From NCBI GenBank assembly GCA_019634955.1, contig JAHCAK010000002.1:1-64000 (forward strand): a DNA stretch of 64,000 nt, given 5' to 3'. Positions within the stretch are counted from its first letter, which is position 1. Every line of letters starts with the position of its first letter. The translations under genes and the position numbers were made by a program. Below the pieces are notes generated by a model. The model saw nothing but the letters and a program-made list of their open reading frames with translations, made no database searches and was not told the DNA's origin. Source of the DNA: Burkholderiales bacterium. Lineage in GTDB: Bacteria; Pseudomonadota; Gammaproteobacteria; Burkholderiales; Usitatibacteraceae. Shown piece after piece: positions 27,122 to 36,208 of this stretch.

Positions 27122-27568
27122 TCAGCCCGCGAGCCGTGCCTTGACCAGCGCCGAGACCTTGCCCATGTCGGCCTTGCCGGCCACGAGGGGCTTCACGATC
27201 GCCATGACCTTGCCCATGTCGGCGGGCGACTTCGCGCCCGAGTCGGCCACGGCCTTCGCCACCGCGGCCGCGAGCTCCGCCTCGGAGAGCTGCTGAGGCA
27301 GGTAGGCCGAAAGGATCGCCACCTCGCGCTTCTCGGCGTCGGCGAGGTCCTGCCGCCCGGCCTGCTCGTACTGGGCGATCGAGTCCTTGCGCTGCTTGAG
27401 CATCTTCTCGATCACGGCGACCACGCCCGCGTCGTCGAGCGTGATGCGCTCGTCGACCTCGCGCTGCTTGAGGGCCGCCGTGAGCAGCCGCAGCGTGCCG
27501 AGGCGCTCGGCCTCGCGGGCCTTCATGGCGGCCTTCACGTCCTCGTTCACGCGCTCGCGCAGCGTCAT
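27122..27568 (-). CDS. yqeY: GatB/YqeY domain protein
   Basis: A 148-residue YqeY protein of normal length, with TLRERVNEDVKAAMKAREAERLGTLRLL at its N-terminus and SPADMGKVMAIVKPLVAGKADMGKV near the C-terminus, related to the tail domain of the GatB amidotransferase subunit. It is thought to bind tRNA or act in tRNA-dependent amidation, without proof. Placement between rpsU and dnaG is common in proteobacteria. The ATG is followed downstream by a glycosyltransferase gene. Confidence 0.92.
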   Translation of the reverse strand: MTLRERVNEDVKAAMKAREAERLGTLRLLTAALKQREVDERITLDDAGVVAVIEKMLKQRKDSIAQYEQAGRQDLADAEKREVAILSAYLPQQLSEAELAAAVAKAVADSGAKSPADMGKVMAIVKPLVAGKADMGKVSALVKARLAG

Positions 27569-27649
27569 GGCATTTCTCCTCGCGGAAACGACCGCGGCGA
27601 GCGGGGCGCTCGGGCCCGGCTCGCCGCGAATGGAACCTGGGGGCGGGCT

Positions 27650-27862
27650 CTAGTAGAGCTTGGGCGGCAGCATCTGCGAGCGCATGCGCTTGAAGCGGCG
27701 CTTCACGGCGGCCGCGTGCTTGCGCTTGCGCTCGGCGGTGGGCTTCTCGTAGAACTCGCGGGCGCGCAGCTCCGTGAGCAGGCCCGTCTTCTCGACGGCG
27801 CGCTTGAAGCGGCGAAGCGCGACGTCAAACGGCTCGTTTTCCTTGACGCGGATGGTCGGCAT
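27650..27862 (-). CDS. rpsU: 30S ribosomal protein S21
   Basis: A 70-residue S21 starting [19 protein letters not shown] and ending in a basic tail [15 protein letters not shown]. It helps 30S subunits engage mRNA leaders. The frame is open for 16 more codons upstream (to 27910), but that extension would include the predicted promoter, and the family starts at MPTI. First gene of the operon rpsU-yqeY-GT-dnaG-rpoD; divergent from tsaD. Confidence 0.96.
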   Translation of the reverse strand: MPTIRVKENEPFDVALRRFKRAVEKTGLLTELRAREFYEKPTAERKRKHAAAVKRRFKRMRSQMLPPKLY

Positions 27863-27900
27863 GTAGGTTCCGGTAGATGAGGCAGCGCTGAAAACCCTGC

Positions 27901-27929
27901 ATAATATCAAAGTTTTGCACCCCTGAAAA
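27901..27929 (-). promoter_or_regulatory. Predicted sigma-70 promoter of rpsU operon
   Basis: On the minus strand TTTTCA (27929-27924) and TATTAT (27906-27901) are separated by 17 bases; the -10 matches the consensus at five of six positions. Transcription would begin near 27894, about 32 bases before the rpsU start codon. The region is markedly A/T-rich against its surroundings. Confidence 0.65.
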
Positions 27930-27954
27930 GGCGCGGTTCGCGCCGCATCCCACC

Positions 27955-28965
27955 GTGCTCGTCCTCGGCATCGAGACCTCCTGCGACGAAACCGGCGTCG
28001 CCCTGTGCGACGACCGCCTCGGCGTGCTGGGGGAGGCCCTGCATTCGCAGGTGGACCTCCACGCGCTCTATGGCGGGGTCGTCCCCGAGCTCGCCTCGCG
28101 CGACCACATCCGGCGCGCCGTGCCGCTCGCCCGCGAGGCGCTGGCCCAGGCCGGCCGCACGCTGGCCGACGTCGATCTCATCGCCTACACGCAGGGGCCC
28201 GGGCTCGCCGGGGCGCTGCTCGTGGGCGCCTCGCTCGCCGCCGGGCTAGGCATTGCGCTCTCCCGCCCCGTCGTGGGCGTCCACCACCTCGAGGGGCACC
28301 TGCTCTCGCCACTGCTCGCCGACCCACGGCCGGACTTCCCCTTCGTCGCCCTCCTCGTTTCCGGCGGCCACACCCAGCTCATGGCCGTGGAGGGCGTGGG
28401 CCGCTACGCGCTCCTCGGCGAGACCGTGGACGACGCGGCGGGCGAGGCCTTCGACAAGACCGCGAGCCTGCTGGGGCTCGCCTACCCCGGGGGGCCGGCG
28501 TTATCGCGGCTGGCGCAATCGGGCGACCCGAAGCGCTTCCCCTTCCCGCGCCCGATGATCGCCTCCGACGGGCTCGACTTCAGCTTCAGCGGCCTCAAGA
28601 CGGCCGCGCTGCAATGCGTGCGCCGCCACGAGCCCGATGAACGGCTGCGCGCGGACGTGGCCGCCTCGTTCCAGGCCGCCGTGGTGGACGTGCTCGCGGC
28701 CAAGTGCCTGCGCGCGCTGGAGGAGACGGGAATGACGCGGCTCGTGGTGGCCGGCGGCGTCGGCGCCAATGCCGCGCTTCGCGAGCGGCTCCAGCGGGAG
28801 GCGGCGGGCGCCGGCGCATCGGTGTTCTTTCCCCCGCCGCGGCTGTGCACCGACAACGGGGCGATGATCGCCTTCGCGGCGGCGCTTCGCCACGGGCCCG
28901 GCGGGCCCGGCCGCGAGGATTTCACGGTGAGGCCACGCTGGGACCTCGCATCGCTCGCGCAGTGA
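27955..28965 (+). CDS. tsaD: tRNA N6-adenosine threonylcarbamoyltransferase TsaD
   Basis: A 336-residue TsaD (Gcp/YgjD), which transfers threonylcarbamoyl to A37 of tRNAs decoding ANN codons. [14 protein letters not shown] opens the ASKHA ATPase fold; the metal-binding HxxxH is in [13 protein letters not shown] near residue 115; SGGHTQL and [12 protein letters not shown] are also present. A GTG start at 27955 gives the family-typical N-terminus. Divergent from rpsU with a 92-base gap carrying promoter elements. Confidence 0.96.
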   Translation: MLVLGIETSCDETGVALCDDRLGVLGEALHSQVDLHALYGGVVPELASRDHIRRAVPLAREALAQAGRTLADVDLIAYTQGPGLAGALLVGASLAAGLGIALSRPVVGVHHLEGHLLSPLLADPRPDFPFVALLVSGGHTQLMAVEGVGRYALLGETVDDAAGEAFDKTASLLGLAYPGGPALSRLAQSGDPKRFPFPRPMIASDGLDFSFSGLKTAALQCVRRHEPDERLRADVAASFQAAVVDVLAAKCLRALEETGMTRLVVAGGVGANAALRERLQREAAGAGASVFFPPPRLCTDNGAMIAFAAALRHGPGGPGREDFTVRPRWDLASLAQ

Positions 28966-28969
28966 TGCG

Positions 28970-29560
28970 TCAGTCGGTGCCGCGCCGGTAGGCGCGCTCG
29001 GCCTCGGCGAGCTCCTCCTCGGCGGCCTTCAGCTCCTCCTCGAGCTTCTTCTGCCGGTCGTAGTAGGCGTCGTTGGGCACCCGCGTGGGGCAGTTGAGCA
29101 CCTCGGCGCCGGTGCGCGGGTTCTTCGTCGTGAAGCAGTTGCGGTTCGGGGGCGCCTGGCCGGCCGCCAGCGGCGGCTTGCGGTGCTGGATGGTCTGCAT
29201 CTCGTCCTGCTGCGGGTCGCCGCCTTCGGCGAGGGCCTTGCGCGCGGCCTCCACGCGGGCTTGCGCGGCGCGCAGGCGCTTCTCGAGCTCCTCGCGCTTG
29301 TTGCGCCGGGTCTCCGCCACGCCCGGCGCCTGCGCCGGCGGCTTGGCCGCTTCGGCCGGCCTTCCGGACGGCAGGAGGTTCGACTCGGTGTCGGGCGTGA
29401 GGATGGTGACCGTGCCGTCGAAGTTCTTCGGCGCCTTGTCGGAGTAGGTGACGCGGCCCTGGCGGTCTATGAGCTTGTAGAGGACCTGCGCGGCGGCGGG
29501 CGCCGCGAGGATCGCGGCGAGGGCGAGGAGGCAGGCGCGGACCGCGCGGCGGTCAGTCAA
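28970..29560 (-). CDS. Exported DUF4124 protein, longer paralogue
   Basis: A 196-residue periplasmic protein: signal peptide residues 1-24, DUF4124 domain about 25-60 (VLYKLIDRQGRVTYSDKAP, the typical YKW-DE-G-YSD pattern), a Pro-rich linker, then two charged helices likely to form coiled coils (about 85-120 and 165-195). Two cysteines, in NCFTTKN and LNCPTRVP, could form a disulfide. Function unknown. It overlaps the preceding DUF4124 gene by 8 bases and ends 4 bases from convergent tsaD. Confidence 0.75.
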   Translation of the reverse strand: MTDRRAVRACLLALAAILAAPAAAQVLYKLIDRQGRVTYSDKAPKNFDGTVTILTPDTESNLLPSGRPAEAAKPPAQAPGVAETRRNKREELEKRLRAAQARVEAARKALAEGGDPQQDEMQTIQHRKPPLAAGQAPPNRNCFTTKNPRTGAEVLNCPTRVPNDAYYDRQKKLEEELKAAEEELAEAERAYRRGTD

Positions 29561-30071
29561 TGGCGGCCATCCGCGCGGCCTTGCGGGCGCGCTCGACCTC
29601 GTCCTCCGCGCGCTTCACGTCGTCATCGAGGCTCTTGATGCGGGCGTGGTAGGCGTCCGTGGGCACGGGCCTCGCGCCCCCGCCCTTCTTGCCGATCCAC
29701 TGCGTCTCCTCGGGCGTGGGGTCCTTGCCGTCCTCTCGCGCCTTCTTCGCCGCCTCGAGGTTCTCGCGCGCGCGGGCGAGCTCGGCGTCGGCCTTCACGC
29801 GCTTGAGCTCGGGCGCCGTGAGGGGGAGCTTCACGACCGCCGATCCCTCGCTCACGGCGATGAGGGAGGCGCTGTTGGCCGAGAGGTCCACCTCGATGCG
29901 CGTCACCTTGCCCTTGTAGTCCTTCGGCGGCGCCTTGTCGACGTAGGTGACCTTCCCCTTCTCGTCCACGAGCTTCCAGACGACCTGGCGGTCGCCGGCC
30001 GCGAGGGCCGCGCCGGCGGCGGCAAGAAACGCCACGAGCGTGGACGCGGCGAAGCGGGCGGGCATTCTCAT
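29553..30071 (-). CDS. Exported DUF4124 protein, shorter paralogue
   Basis: A 172-residue periplasmic protein with signal peptide (1-25), DUF4124 domain VVWKLVDEKGKVTYVDKAPPKDYKGKV (about 30-56, given here by its first residues) and C-terminal charged helices with KSLDDDVKRAEDEVERARKAAR. It has the same layout as the following gene but lacks the cysteines, so the pair looks like an old tandem duplication. It starts 15 bases after the MoeB/ThiF-like gene. Role unknown; DUF4124 is often found on envelope proteins. Confidence 0.72.
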   Translation of the reverse strand: MRMPARFAASTLVAFLAAAGAALAAGDRQVVWKLVDEKGKVTYVDKAPPKDYKGKVTRIEVDLSANSASLIAVSEGSAVVKLPLTAPELKRVKADAELARARENLEAAKKAREDGKDPTPEETQWIGKKGGGARPVPTDAYHARIKSLDDDVKRAEDEVERARKAARMAAID

Positions 30072-30086
30072 CTCGGGGCTCCTTGG

Positions 30087-30851
30087 TCAGGCGGCGGCCG
30101 CGCGGGGCTCGCCGCACACGGCGCAATGGGGGTCGCGGGAAAGGCGCACTTCGTGCCAGCGCATGGCGCGGGCGTCGAACAGCAGCAGGCGCCCGGCGAG
30201 CGACTCGCCGATGCCCGCGAGGAGCTTGATCGCCTCCATCGCCTGCATGACGCCGATCACGCCGACCAGCGGCGCGAACACGCCCATCGTGGCGCAACGC
30301 TCCTCCTCGCCCTGCGCGTCGGCGGGAAACAGGCAGTGGTAGCACGCCGCGTCGGGCTTGCGCGGGTCGAAGACGGCGACCTGCCCGTCGAAGCGGATCC
30401 CGGCGCCCGACACGAGCGGCACGCGCGCGCGCACGCAGGCCGCGTTGATGGCGTGGCGCGTGGCGAAGTTGTCGGAGCAGTCGAGGACGATGTCGGCCTC
30501 GCGCGCCGCCGCGAGCAGCCCCTCCGGGGACAGCCGCTCGGGGACGGGGACGACCGTTATCTCCGGGTTGATCGTCGCGAGCGTGGCCGCTGCCGAGAGG
30601 GCCTTGCTGGTGCCCACGGCGTCCACGCGGTGCACGACCTGGCGCTGCAGGTTGGTGAGGTCGACGACGTCGCCGTCGGCCACCGTGATCCGCCCCACGC
30701 CGCTGGAGGCGAGGTAGAGGAGCGCGCCGGAGCCGAGGCCGCCGGCGCCGACGACCAGCGCGCGGGAGGCGAGGAGGCGCTCCTGCGAATCCTCGCCGAA
30801 GCCGTCGAGCAGCAGGTGGCGGCTGTACCGGAGCCGCTGGCGGTCGTCCAC
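30087..30851 (-). CDS. moeB: MoeB/ThiF/HesA-type sulfur-carrier adenylyltransferase
   Basis: A 254-residue E1-like enzyme that adenylates the C-terminal glycine of a sulfur-carrier protein (MoaD or ThiS). It shows the ATP loop VVGAGGLGSGALLYLASSGVG near residue 35, the DGDVVDLTNLQRQVVH block with the conserved Asp and Arg, and the structural zinc pairs CYHC near 175 and CAVC near 244. MoeB and ThiF cannot be separated by eye; the length and context next to ctpA favour the MoeB annotation usual in betaproteobacteria. 22 bases from ctpA. Confidence 0.85.
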   Translation of the reverse strand: MDDRQRLRYSRHLLLDGFGEDSQERLLASRALVVGAGGLGSGALLYLASSGVGRITVADGDVVDLTNLQRQVVHRVDAVGTSKALSAAATLATINPEITVVPVPERLSPEGLLAAAREADIVLDCSDNFATRHAINAACVRARVPLVSGAGIRFDGQVAVFDPRKPDAACYHCLFPADAQGEEERCATMGVFAPLVGVIGVMQAMEAIKLLAGIGESLAGRLLLFDARAMRWHEVRLSRDPHCAVCGEPRAAAA

Positions 30852-30873
30852 GGCGGCCGGGGCGCGGGCTGCG

Positions 30874-32313
30874 TTACTTCGCGGCCGCGGCGGTGATGGG
30901 GAGCCCCTTGAGGTGCTTCAGGGCCGCGGCGAGCTGGAGGTCTTCCTTCTTGCCGTCGGCGGCGGGCTTGGCCGCGCCTTCCCCCTTCGCGGGCGCCGTG
31001 GCCTTCGCCTCCGGCTCCGCCTTCGCCTTCACCTCGGGCGCGGGCTTCGCGGGCGCCTTCGCCTCGCCCGCCTTCGCCTTCTCGTCGTCGCCCTCGAGGT
31101 GGCGCTGCAGGTCCGCCTCGCGCATGAAGACGCGCGAATCCGAAGTGGCGTCCTCCACCACGATGTCGGGGGCGATGCCCTTGGCCTGGATGGAGCGCCC
31201 GCTGGGCGTGTAGTAGCGCGCCGTGGTGAGCTTGACCGCCTGGTTGTTGGGCAGCGGCAGGATCGTCTGCACCGAGCCCTTGCCGAAGGTCTGCGTGCCG
31301 ATGACGGCGGCGCGCTTGTGGTCCTGCAGGGCGCCGGCCACGATCTCCGAGGCGGAAGCCGAGCCGCCGTTCACGAGCACCACCATCGGCACGGTCTTCG
31401 CCACGGGCGGGAGCTTCGCGAGGTAGTCCTCGCGGAAGCTGCCGCGCACGTAGTTCTCCTTGCTGGCGGTGAGGCGCATCTTGGCGTCCTCGGTGCGCCC
31501 GTCCGTGTAGACCACGAGCGCGTTCTTCGGCAGGAAGGCCGCCGACACCGCGACGGCGGCGTTGAGCAGCCCGCCCGGGTTCATGCGCAGGTCGACCACC
31601 AGGCCCTTCAGGTCGCCGTTCGCCTGGCGGTTGAGGTCGTTCACCGCCTGCACGAGGTTCTCGCCCGTGTGCTCCTGGAACTGCGTCACGCGCAGCAGCC
31701 CGTAGCCGGGCTCGATCATGCGCGCCTTCACGCTCTTCACGCGGATCACGTCGCGCTTGAGCTTGTAGTCCACCGGCGCGGGTTCTCCCTTGCGCATCAC
31801 GGTGAGCGTGACCTCGGTGTTGGGCTTGCCGCGCATCTTCTTCACGGCGTCGTTGAGGCTCATGCCCTTGAGGCTCGCGCCGTCGAGCTTGATGATGAGG
31901 TCGCCCGCCTGGATGCCGGCGCGGTGCGCGGGCGTGTCCTCGATCGGGGCCACCACCTTCACGAAGCCGTCCTCGCTGCCCACCTCGATGCCCAGCCCGC
32001 CGAACTCGCCCTGCGTGCCGACCTGCAGGTCCTTGTAGGCGTCCTGGTCGAGGAAGGCCGAGTGGGGATCCAGCCCGGTGAGCATGCCGTTGATGGCCTC
32101 CTTGAGGAGCTTCCTGTCCTCCACCGGCTCGACATAGTCGTTCTTGATGCGGCCGAAGACCTCGGAGAAGAGGCGCAGGTCGTCGACCGGCAGCTGCAGC
32201 GTGGAGGCCTGGCGGTCGGCGATCGCGGAAAAGTGCAGGCTCGCGGACACGCCGAGCGCGGCCCCGAGGACCACCAAGCCGACCTGCTTGAGTTTGCTGC
32301 CCATGTTCGCCAC
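30874..32313 (-). CDS. ctpA: Carboxy-terminal processing peptidase CtpA, S41 family
   Basis: A 479-residue periplasmic serine protease. An N-terminal membrane anchor or signal lies at residues 8-28; the PDZ domain is about 90-170 (GGLGIEVGSEDGFVKVVAPIEDTPA...GD pattern); the catalytic serine is in VNGGSASASEIVAGAL near residue 310 and the catalytic lysine in GTQTFGKGSVQTILPL. The C-terminal 70 residues are a Lys/Pro/Ala-rich tail not needed for the fold. It probably trims envelope or cell-wall proteins and is neighbour to the amidase activator EnvC, a conserved pairing. Confidence 0.93.
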   Translation of the reverse strand: MANMGSKLKQVGLVVLGAALGVSASLHFSAIADRQASTLQLPVDDLRLFSEVFGRIKNDYVEPVEDRKLLKEAINGMLTGLDPHSAFLDQDAYKDLQVGTQGEFGGLGIEVGSEDGFVKVVAPIEDTPAHRAGIQAGDLIIKLDGASLKGMSLNDAVKKMRGKPNTEVTLTVMRKGEPAPVDYKLKRDVIRVKSVKARMIEPGYGLLRVTQFQEHTGENLVQAVNDLNRQANGDLKGLVVDLRMNPGGLLNAAVAVSAAFLPKNALVVYTDGRTEDAKMRLTASKENYVRGSFREDYLAKLPPVAKTVPMVVLVNGGSASASEIVAGALQDHKRAAVIGTQTFGKGSVQTILPLPNNQAVKLTTARYYTPSGRSIQAKGIAPDIVVEDATSDSRVFMREADLQRHLEGDDEKAKAGEAKAPAKPAPEVKAKAEPEAKATAPAKGEGAAKPAADGKKEDLQLAAALKHLKGLPITAAAAK

Positions 32314-32373
32314 CTCGCCGTTGTCCTGGACAATGCCGCGGCCGGATGCCGCGGCGCCTTCCTCACGGAAGGT

Positions 32374-33642
32374 TCAACGCGCCACCCAGCGCATCGGGTC
32401 GAACGGTCTACCGTCGTGCCTGAGCTCGAAGTATAAACCCGATTCCCCCGCCCCCCCGGAAGCGCCGACCTGGGCCACGGCGTCCCCCCCGCGCACCCCG
32501 TCGCCCACCTGCCGCAGCAGCCCCTCGTTGTAGCCGTACAGGCTCATGTAGCCGCCCCCGTGGTCGAGGATGATCAGGTTGCCGAAGCCGCGCAGCCAGT
32601 CGGCGTAGACGACGCGCCCGTCGGCGACGGCCCGCACCAGCTCGCCCACCGCGGCCCGGATGAAGAGCCCGCGCCAGGTGACGCCGGTCTCTTCCCGTGG
32701 ACTGCCGTAGCGGTTCATGAGTTCCCCCCGCACCGGGAGCCGCAGCCGCCCCTTGAGCGACGGGAAGGCCTTCGCCGCGGCCGAGGCGTCGGCCGCCTCC
32801 TCCACCGGCACGCCGGGACGGCGCCCTGGCGCGGCCTTGCCGGCCTCCCGCTCGCGCGACTGCCTCGCCTCCCGCTGGCGCTCCGCCTCCCGCGCCGCCA
32901 GCGCGCGCGCGATTTCCTCGACGAGGCGCGTGAGCCGCTCCTCGTCCTTCTTGAGCCGGCCGATCTCGCGCTTGCTGCGCGCCACCTGGCCCGCGAGGCG
33001 CTTGAGGGCGGACGCGCGCGCCTCGCGTTCCTTCTCCAGCCGCTGCGACTCGCGCGCCTGGGCGGCCTGGTTCTCCGCGATGGCCGCGCGCTTCTCGCGC
33101 GCCTCGGCTTCCAGCGCCGCGACTTCCTCGGCCCCCCGGCGAAGCGCCGCGAGGGATTCCGCGCGCGCGCGCTGCACGTAACCGTAGTAGGCGAGGTGCC
33201 GCGAGAGCGTGGCGAGGTCCTTGCCCTCGATGAGGAGGCGAAGCCGGTCCTGGCCGCCCTGCTCGTACTGCACCCGCAGCAGCCGCTCGGCCAGGGCGCG
33301 CTGGCGGGCGATCTCGCCGCGGGCCGCCTCCCCGCGGGCGCCGAGCGCCGCGAGCTGCGCCTCCAGCTCCCGCCGGGCCTGCGCCAGCTCGAAGAGGGCG
33401 CGGTTCGCCTCGCTCACCGCCTTTTCGGACGCCTTGAGCGCCCCGGCCGCCTCGCCGCGCGATTCCTCCGCCTGGGCGAGCTCCTTCTCCAGCCGCTCGA
33501 TGCGGCCGCGCAGCAGGCGAAGGTCCTCCTCCGAGGCCGCCGGGGGCGCGGCCTTGCCCTTCGCCGGAGCGCCGGACGCCCCGACGGCGGCCAGCAGGGC
33601 CAGGCCGGCGACGACGGCTGCCGCCGCGCGCCGCGCCCGCAT
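32374..33642 (-). CDS. envC: Murein hydrolase activator EnvC-like protein
   Basis: A 422-residue periplasmic protein: signal peptide (1-24), long coiled coil (about 40-275) and C-terminal LytM domain (about 300-420). The LytM zinc site is degenerate: the HxxxD region reads MNRYGSPREETGVTWRG and the HxH region reads GLYFELRHD, so it should not cut peptidoglycan itself but activate amidases during division, as EnvC does. It lies 3 bases upstream of nothing coding and 60 bases before ctpA, after gpmA. Confidence 0.88.
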   Translation of the reverse strand: MRARRAAAAVVAGLALLAAVGASGAPAKGKAAPPAASEEDLRLLRGRIERLEKELAQAEESRGEAAGALKASEKAVSEANRALFELAQARRELEAQLAALGARGEAARGEIARQRALAERLLRVQYEQGGQDRLRLLIEGKDLATLSRHLAYYGYVQRARAESLAALRRGAEEVAALEAEAREKRAAIAENQAAQARESQRLEKEREARASALKRLAGQVARSKREIGRLKKDEERLTRLVEEIARALAAREAERQREARQSREREAGKAAPGRRPGVPVEEAADASAAAKAFPSLKGRLRLPVRGELMNRYGSPREETGVTWRGLFIRAAVGELVRAVADGRVVYADWLRGFGNLIILDHGGGYMSLYGYNEGLLRQVGDGVRGGDAVAQVGASGGAGESGLYFELRHDGRPFDPMRWVAR

Positions 33643-33645
33643 GCG

Positions 33646-34389
33646 CTAGCGGGCCTTGCCCTGGTTCGCCACCGCGGCAGCCGCCCTGGCGATCGCCTCC
33701 GGGTCGCCGAGGTAGTAGTGGCGCACGGGCGCGAGCGTGTCGTCCAGCTCGTAGACGAGGGGCACCGCGGTGGGGATGTTGAGGCCGACGATCTCGGCGT
33801 CGGAGACGCCGTCCAGGTACTTCACCAGGGCGCGGATGCTGTTGCCGTGCGCGGCCACCAGCACGCGGTCGCCGGCCGCGACGCGCGGCGCGATGCGATC
33901 GCGCCAGCAGGGCACGACGCGCGCCACCGTGTCCTTGAGGCATTCGGTGCGCGGCACCTGCGCGCCGAGACCGGCGTACCGTCGGTCGCGCGAGGCGTCG
34001 CGCTCGTCTCCCGGCGGCAGCTCCGGCGGCGGCGTGTCGTAGCTGCGGCGCCAGACCAGCACCTGGTCGTCGCCGAACTTCGCGGCCGTCTCGGCCTTGT
34101 TCAGGCCCTGCAGTCCGCCGTAGTGGCGCTCGTTCAGGCGCCAGTCCTTCTCGACGGGAAGCCAGAGGCGGTCCATCTCCTCCAGCGCGAGGTTGAGCGT
34201 GCGGATGGCGCGCTTGAGGACGGAAGTGATCGCCACGTCGAAGTCGTAGCCCTCGGCGGCGAGCAGGCGGCCGGCGGCGCGCGCCTCGTCCACGCCCTGC
34301 GCGGAGAGGTCGACGTCCGTCCACCCGGTGAACCGGTTTTCCTTGTTCCAGACGCTTTCGCCGTGGCGGATGAGGACGAGCTTTTTCAT
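33646..34389 (-). CDS. gpmA: 2,3-bisphosphoglycerate-dependent phosphoglycerate mutase
   Basis: A 247-residue glycolytic enzyme interconverting 3- and 2-phosphoglycerate. [24 protein letters not shown] contains the phosphorylated histidine (residue 9), and [19 protein letters not shown] holds the second histidine. [16 protein letters not shown] is the substrate loop. Length is normal. It is divergent from azlC (30-base gap) and followed by envC after 3 bases; gpmA-envC-ctpA is a conserved betaproteobacterial order. Confidence 0.96.
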   Translation of the reverse strand: MKKLVLIRHGESVWNKENRFTGWTDVDLSAQGVDEARAAGRLLAAEGYDFDVAITSVLKRAIRTLNLALEEMDRLWLPVEKDWRLNERHYGGLQGLNKAETAAKFGDDQVLVWRRSYDTPPPELPPGDERDASRDRRYAGLGAQVPRTECLKDTVARVVPCWRDRIAPRVAAGDRVLVAAHGNSIRALVKYLDGVSDAEIVGLNIPTAVPLVYELDDTLAPVRHYYLGDPEAIARAAAAVANQGKAR

Positions 34390-34419
34390 GGCTTTCGTGG
34401 CAGGATTTCGGGCTTCGTC

Positions 34420-35112
34420 ATGTTACCAAACGCACGCAGCGAGTTCCTCGCGGGCTGCCGCGACATCTCCCCCGTCCTCGTCGGCACCGTGCCCTTCGGC
34501 TTCGTCGCGGGCGTGGCCGCGGTGGGCGCCGGCATGACGCCGTTCGAGGGCATAGCGCTCTCGTTCATCGCGTTCTCCGGCATCGCGCAACTGGTCGTCG
34601 CGCAGCTCGTGGCCGCGCAGGCGCCGGCGCTGGTCACGCTGGGCGCCGTGCTGGTGGTGAGCCTTCGCTTCCTCATGTACAGCGCCTCGTTCTCGCCGCA
34701 CCTCGCGCACCTGCCCGCGCGGTGGCGCGTGGCGCTCGCCTACCTCATGACCGACCAGGGCTTCGCCATGGGGATGCAGATCTACGGCCGGCCCGGCGAC
34801 CGGAGCCTGCGCCACTGGCACGCGCTGGGCGCGGGGGTCACGCTCTTCGTGGTGTGGCAGGCCGCCGTGATCGCGGGGGCCGTCGCGGGCGCGCAGGTGC
34901 CCGCGGCGTGGTCGCTCGACTTCGTGGTGACGCTTTCCTTCCTCGCCCTGCTGGTGCCGGCGCTGCGCACGCGCGCCGACCTCGCGGCGGCCGTCGTCGC
35001 CGGGGCGATGGCGCTCGTGGCGGCGGGGCTCCCGTACAAGCTCGCGCTCGTCACGGCCTCCCTCGCGGGCATCGCGGCCGGCGTGGCCGTGGAGAGAGCC
35101 CACCGCAAATGA
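34420..35112 (+). CDS. azlC: Branched-chain amino acid exporter large subunit AzlC
   Basis: A 230-residue inner-membrane protein with about five hydrophobic segments. [32 protein letters not shown] at the N-terminus, [15 protein letters not shown] and [10 protein letters not shown] are hallmarks of AzlC. With AzlD it exports branched-chain amino acids or related compounds. ATG at 34420 is preceded by no strong ribosome site. Its stop overlaps the azlD start as ATGA. The pair interrupts the usual neighbourhood of gpmA and the rhodanese gene. Confidence 0.92.
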   Translation: MLPNARSEFLAGCRDISPVLVGTVPFGFVAGVAAVGAGMTPFEGIALSFIAFSGIAQLVVAQLVAAQAPALVTLGAVLVVSLRFLMYSASFSPHLAHLPARWRVALAYLMTDQGFAMGMQIYGRPGDRSLRHWHALGAGVTLFVVWQAAVIAGAVAGAQVPAAWSLDFVVTLSFLALLVPALRTRADLAAAVVAGAMALVAAGLPYKLALVTASLAGIAAGVAVERAHRK

Positions 35113-35426
35113 GCGAGTGGCTCGTGATCGTGGGCGCCGGCGTCGTGACCTTCCTCACGCGCGCTTCCTTCATCGTCTTCGCCGACCCGCACAAGTTCCC
35201 GCACGGCTTCCGTGTGGCGCTCGTCTTCGTGCCGGCCGCGGTGCTCGCGGCCATCGTGGTGCCGGGCCTCGCGATGCCGCACGGGTCGCTCGAGCTCTCG
35301 ACCGCCAACCCGCGGCTGCTGGCCGGCGCCGTGGCGATCGCGGTGGCCGCCCGCGTGAAGAACCCGCTCGCCTCGATCGTGGCGGGCATGGTGGCGTTGT
35401 GGGGGCTGCAGTCGCTCGCCGCGTGA
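35109..35426 (+). CDS. azlD: Branched-chain amino acid exporter small subunit AzlD
   Basis: A 105-residue inner-membrane protein with three or four hydrophobic segments, including GAGVVTFLTRASFIVF at the start and VAARVKNPLASIVAGMVALWGLQ at the end, both typical of AzlD. It forms the exporter with AzlC, whose stop codon overlaps its start codon. A short gap with a weak promoter separates it from the rhodanese gene. Confidence 0.92.
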   Translation: MSEWLVIVGAGVVTFLTRASFIVFADPHKFPHGFRVALVFVPAAVLAAIVVPGLAMPHGSLELSTANPRLLAGAVAIAVAARVKNPLASIVAGMVALWGLQSLAA

Positions 35427-35430
35427 CGGG

Positions 35431-35461
35431 TTGGTCGGCCGGCCCCGCCGGCTGCTAAAAT
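35431..35461 (+). promoter_or_regulatory. Weak predicted promoter of rhodanese-grxC-secB
   Basis: TTGGTC (35431-35436) and TAAAAT (35456-35461) are separated by 19 bases, longer than ideal. The A/T-rich -10 stands out in a G/C-rich gap and lies 37 bases before the rhodanese start codon. Confidence 0.4.
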
Positions 35462-35497
35462 GGCGGTTTTCCCGCTTCCGGCCGACCCGACCCCGCC

Positions 35498-35908
35498 ATG
35501 GGTGAATTCCTGCTCGACAACATCGCGCTCGTCGCGCTCTTCCTCGCCAGCGGCGCGCTCCTCGTGTGGCCCGACCTCTCCGTCTTCGGCGGCGCGCAGG
35601 GCATCGGCACGCTGGAGGCCACCCGCCTCATGAACCAGCCGGGCGCCCTGGTGCTCGACGTTCGCGAGCCCGCCGAGTACGCGGCCGGCCACCTGCCGCG
35701 CGCGCGCCACATCCCGCTGGGCGAGCTCGGCAAGCGCGCGGGCGAATTGGCGAAGTTCAAGGACAAGCCGGTGATCGTCACCTGCCGCAGCGGGGCGCGC
35801 TCGGGCGCCGCCTGCCGGACCCTGAAGAAGGCCGGCTTCACGCAGGTCTTCAACCTCAAGGGGGGCGTCGGCGCCTGGTCGCAGGCGAACCTCCCCGTGG
35901 AGAAGTAG
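35498..35908 (+). CDS. Membrane-anchored rhodanese-like sulfurtransferase
   Basis: A 136-residue protein with an N-terminal membrane helix (about 6-25) and one rhodanese domain (about 38-134). The active-site cysteine is in VTCRSGARSG near residue 95, and the LDVREPAEYAAGHLPRARHIPLGEL block is typical. It may transfer sulfane sulfur or act on thiols at the membrane. It is 4 bases upstream of grxC, with secB following, a conserved betaproteobacterial set linked to redox and export. Confidence 0.9.
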   Translation: MGEFLLDNIALVALFLASGALLVWPDLSVFGGAQGIGTLEATRLMNQPGALVLDVREPAEYAAGHLPRARHIPLGELGKRAGELAKFKDKPVIVTCRSGARSGAACRTLKKAGFTQVFNLKGGVGAWSQANLPVEK

Positions 35909-35912
35909 CGCC

Positions 35913-36170
35913 ATGGCCAAGGTGACGATGTACACGACGGGCGTCTGCCCCTACTGCCAGATGGCCGAGCGGCTGCTGAAGTCCAAGGGGGTCGCCGAGA
36001 TCGACAAGATCCGCGTCGACACCGACCCGGCCCGGCGCGAGGAGATGATGACGCGCACCGGCCGGCGCACCGTTCCCCAGATCTACATCGGCGAGCGCCA
36101 CGTCGGCGGCTTCGACGACCTCGCCGAGCTGGACCGCGAAGGCGGCCTCGACCCCCTGCTCGCCGCCTGA
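35913..36170 (+). CDS. grxC: Glutaredoxin 3
   Basis: An 85-residue dithiol glutaredoxin with the active site CPYC (residues 11-14) in TTGVCPYCQMAERLL, the cis-proline loop GRRTVPQIYIGERHVGG and C-terminal glutathione-binding GGFDDL. It reduces disulfides with glutathione. It lies between rhodanese and secB genes in one operon. Confidence 0.95.
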   Translation: MAKVTMYTTGVCPYCQMAERLLKSKGVAEIDKIRVDTDPARREEMMTRTGRRTVPQIYIGERHVGGFDDLAELDREGGLDPLLAA

Positions 36171-36208
36171 GGCGCGGGCCCACCCCACACCCAACCGAAG
36201 GAAGCGCC

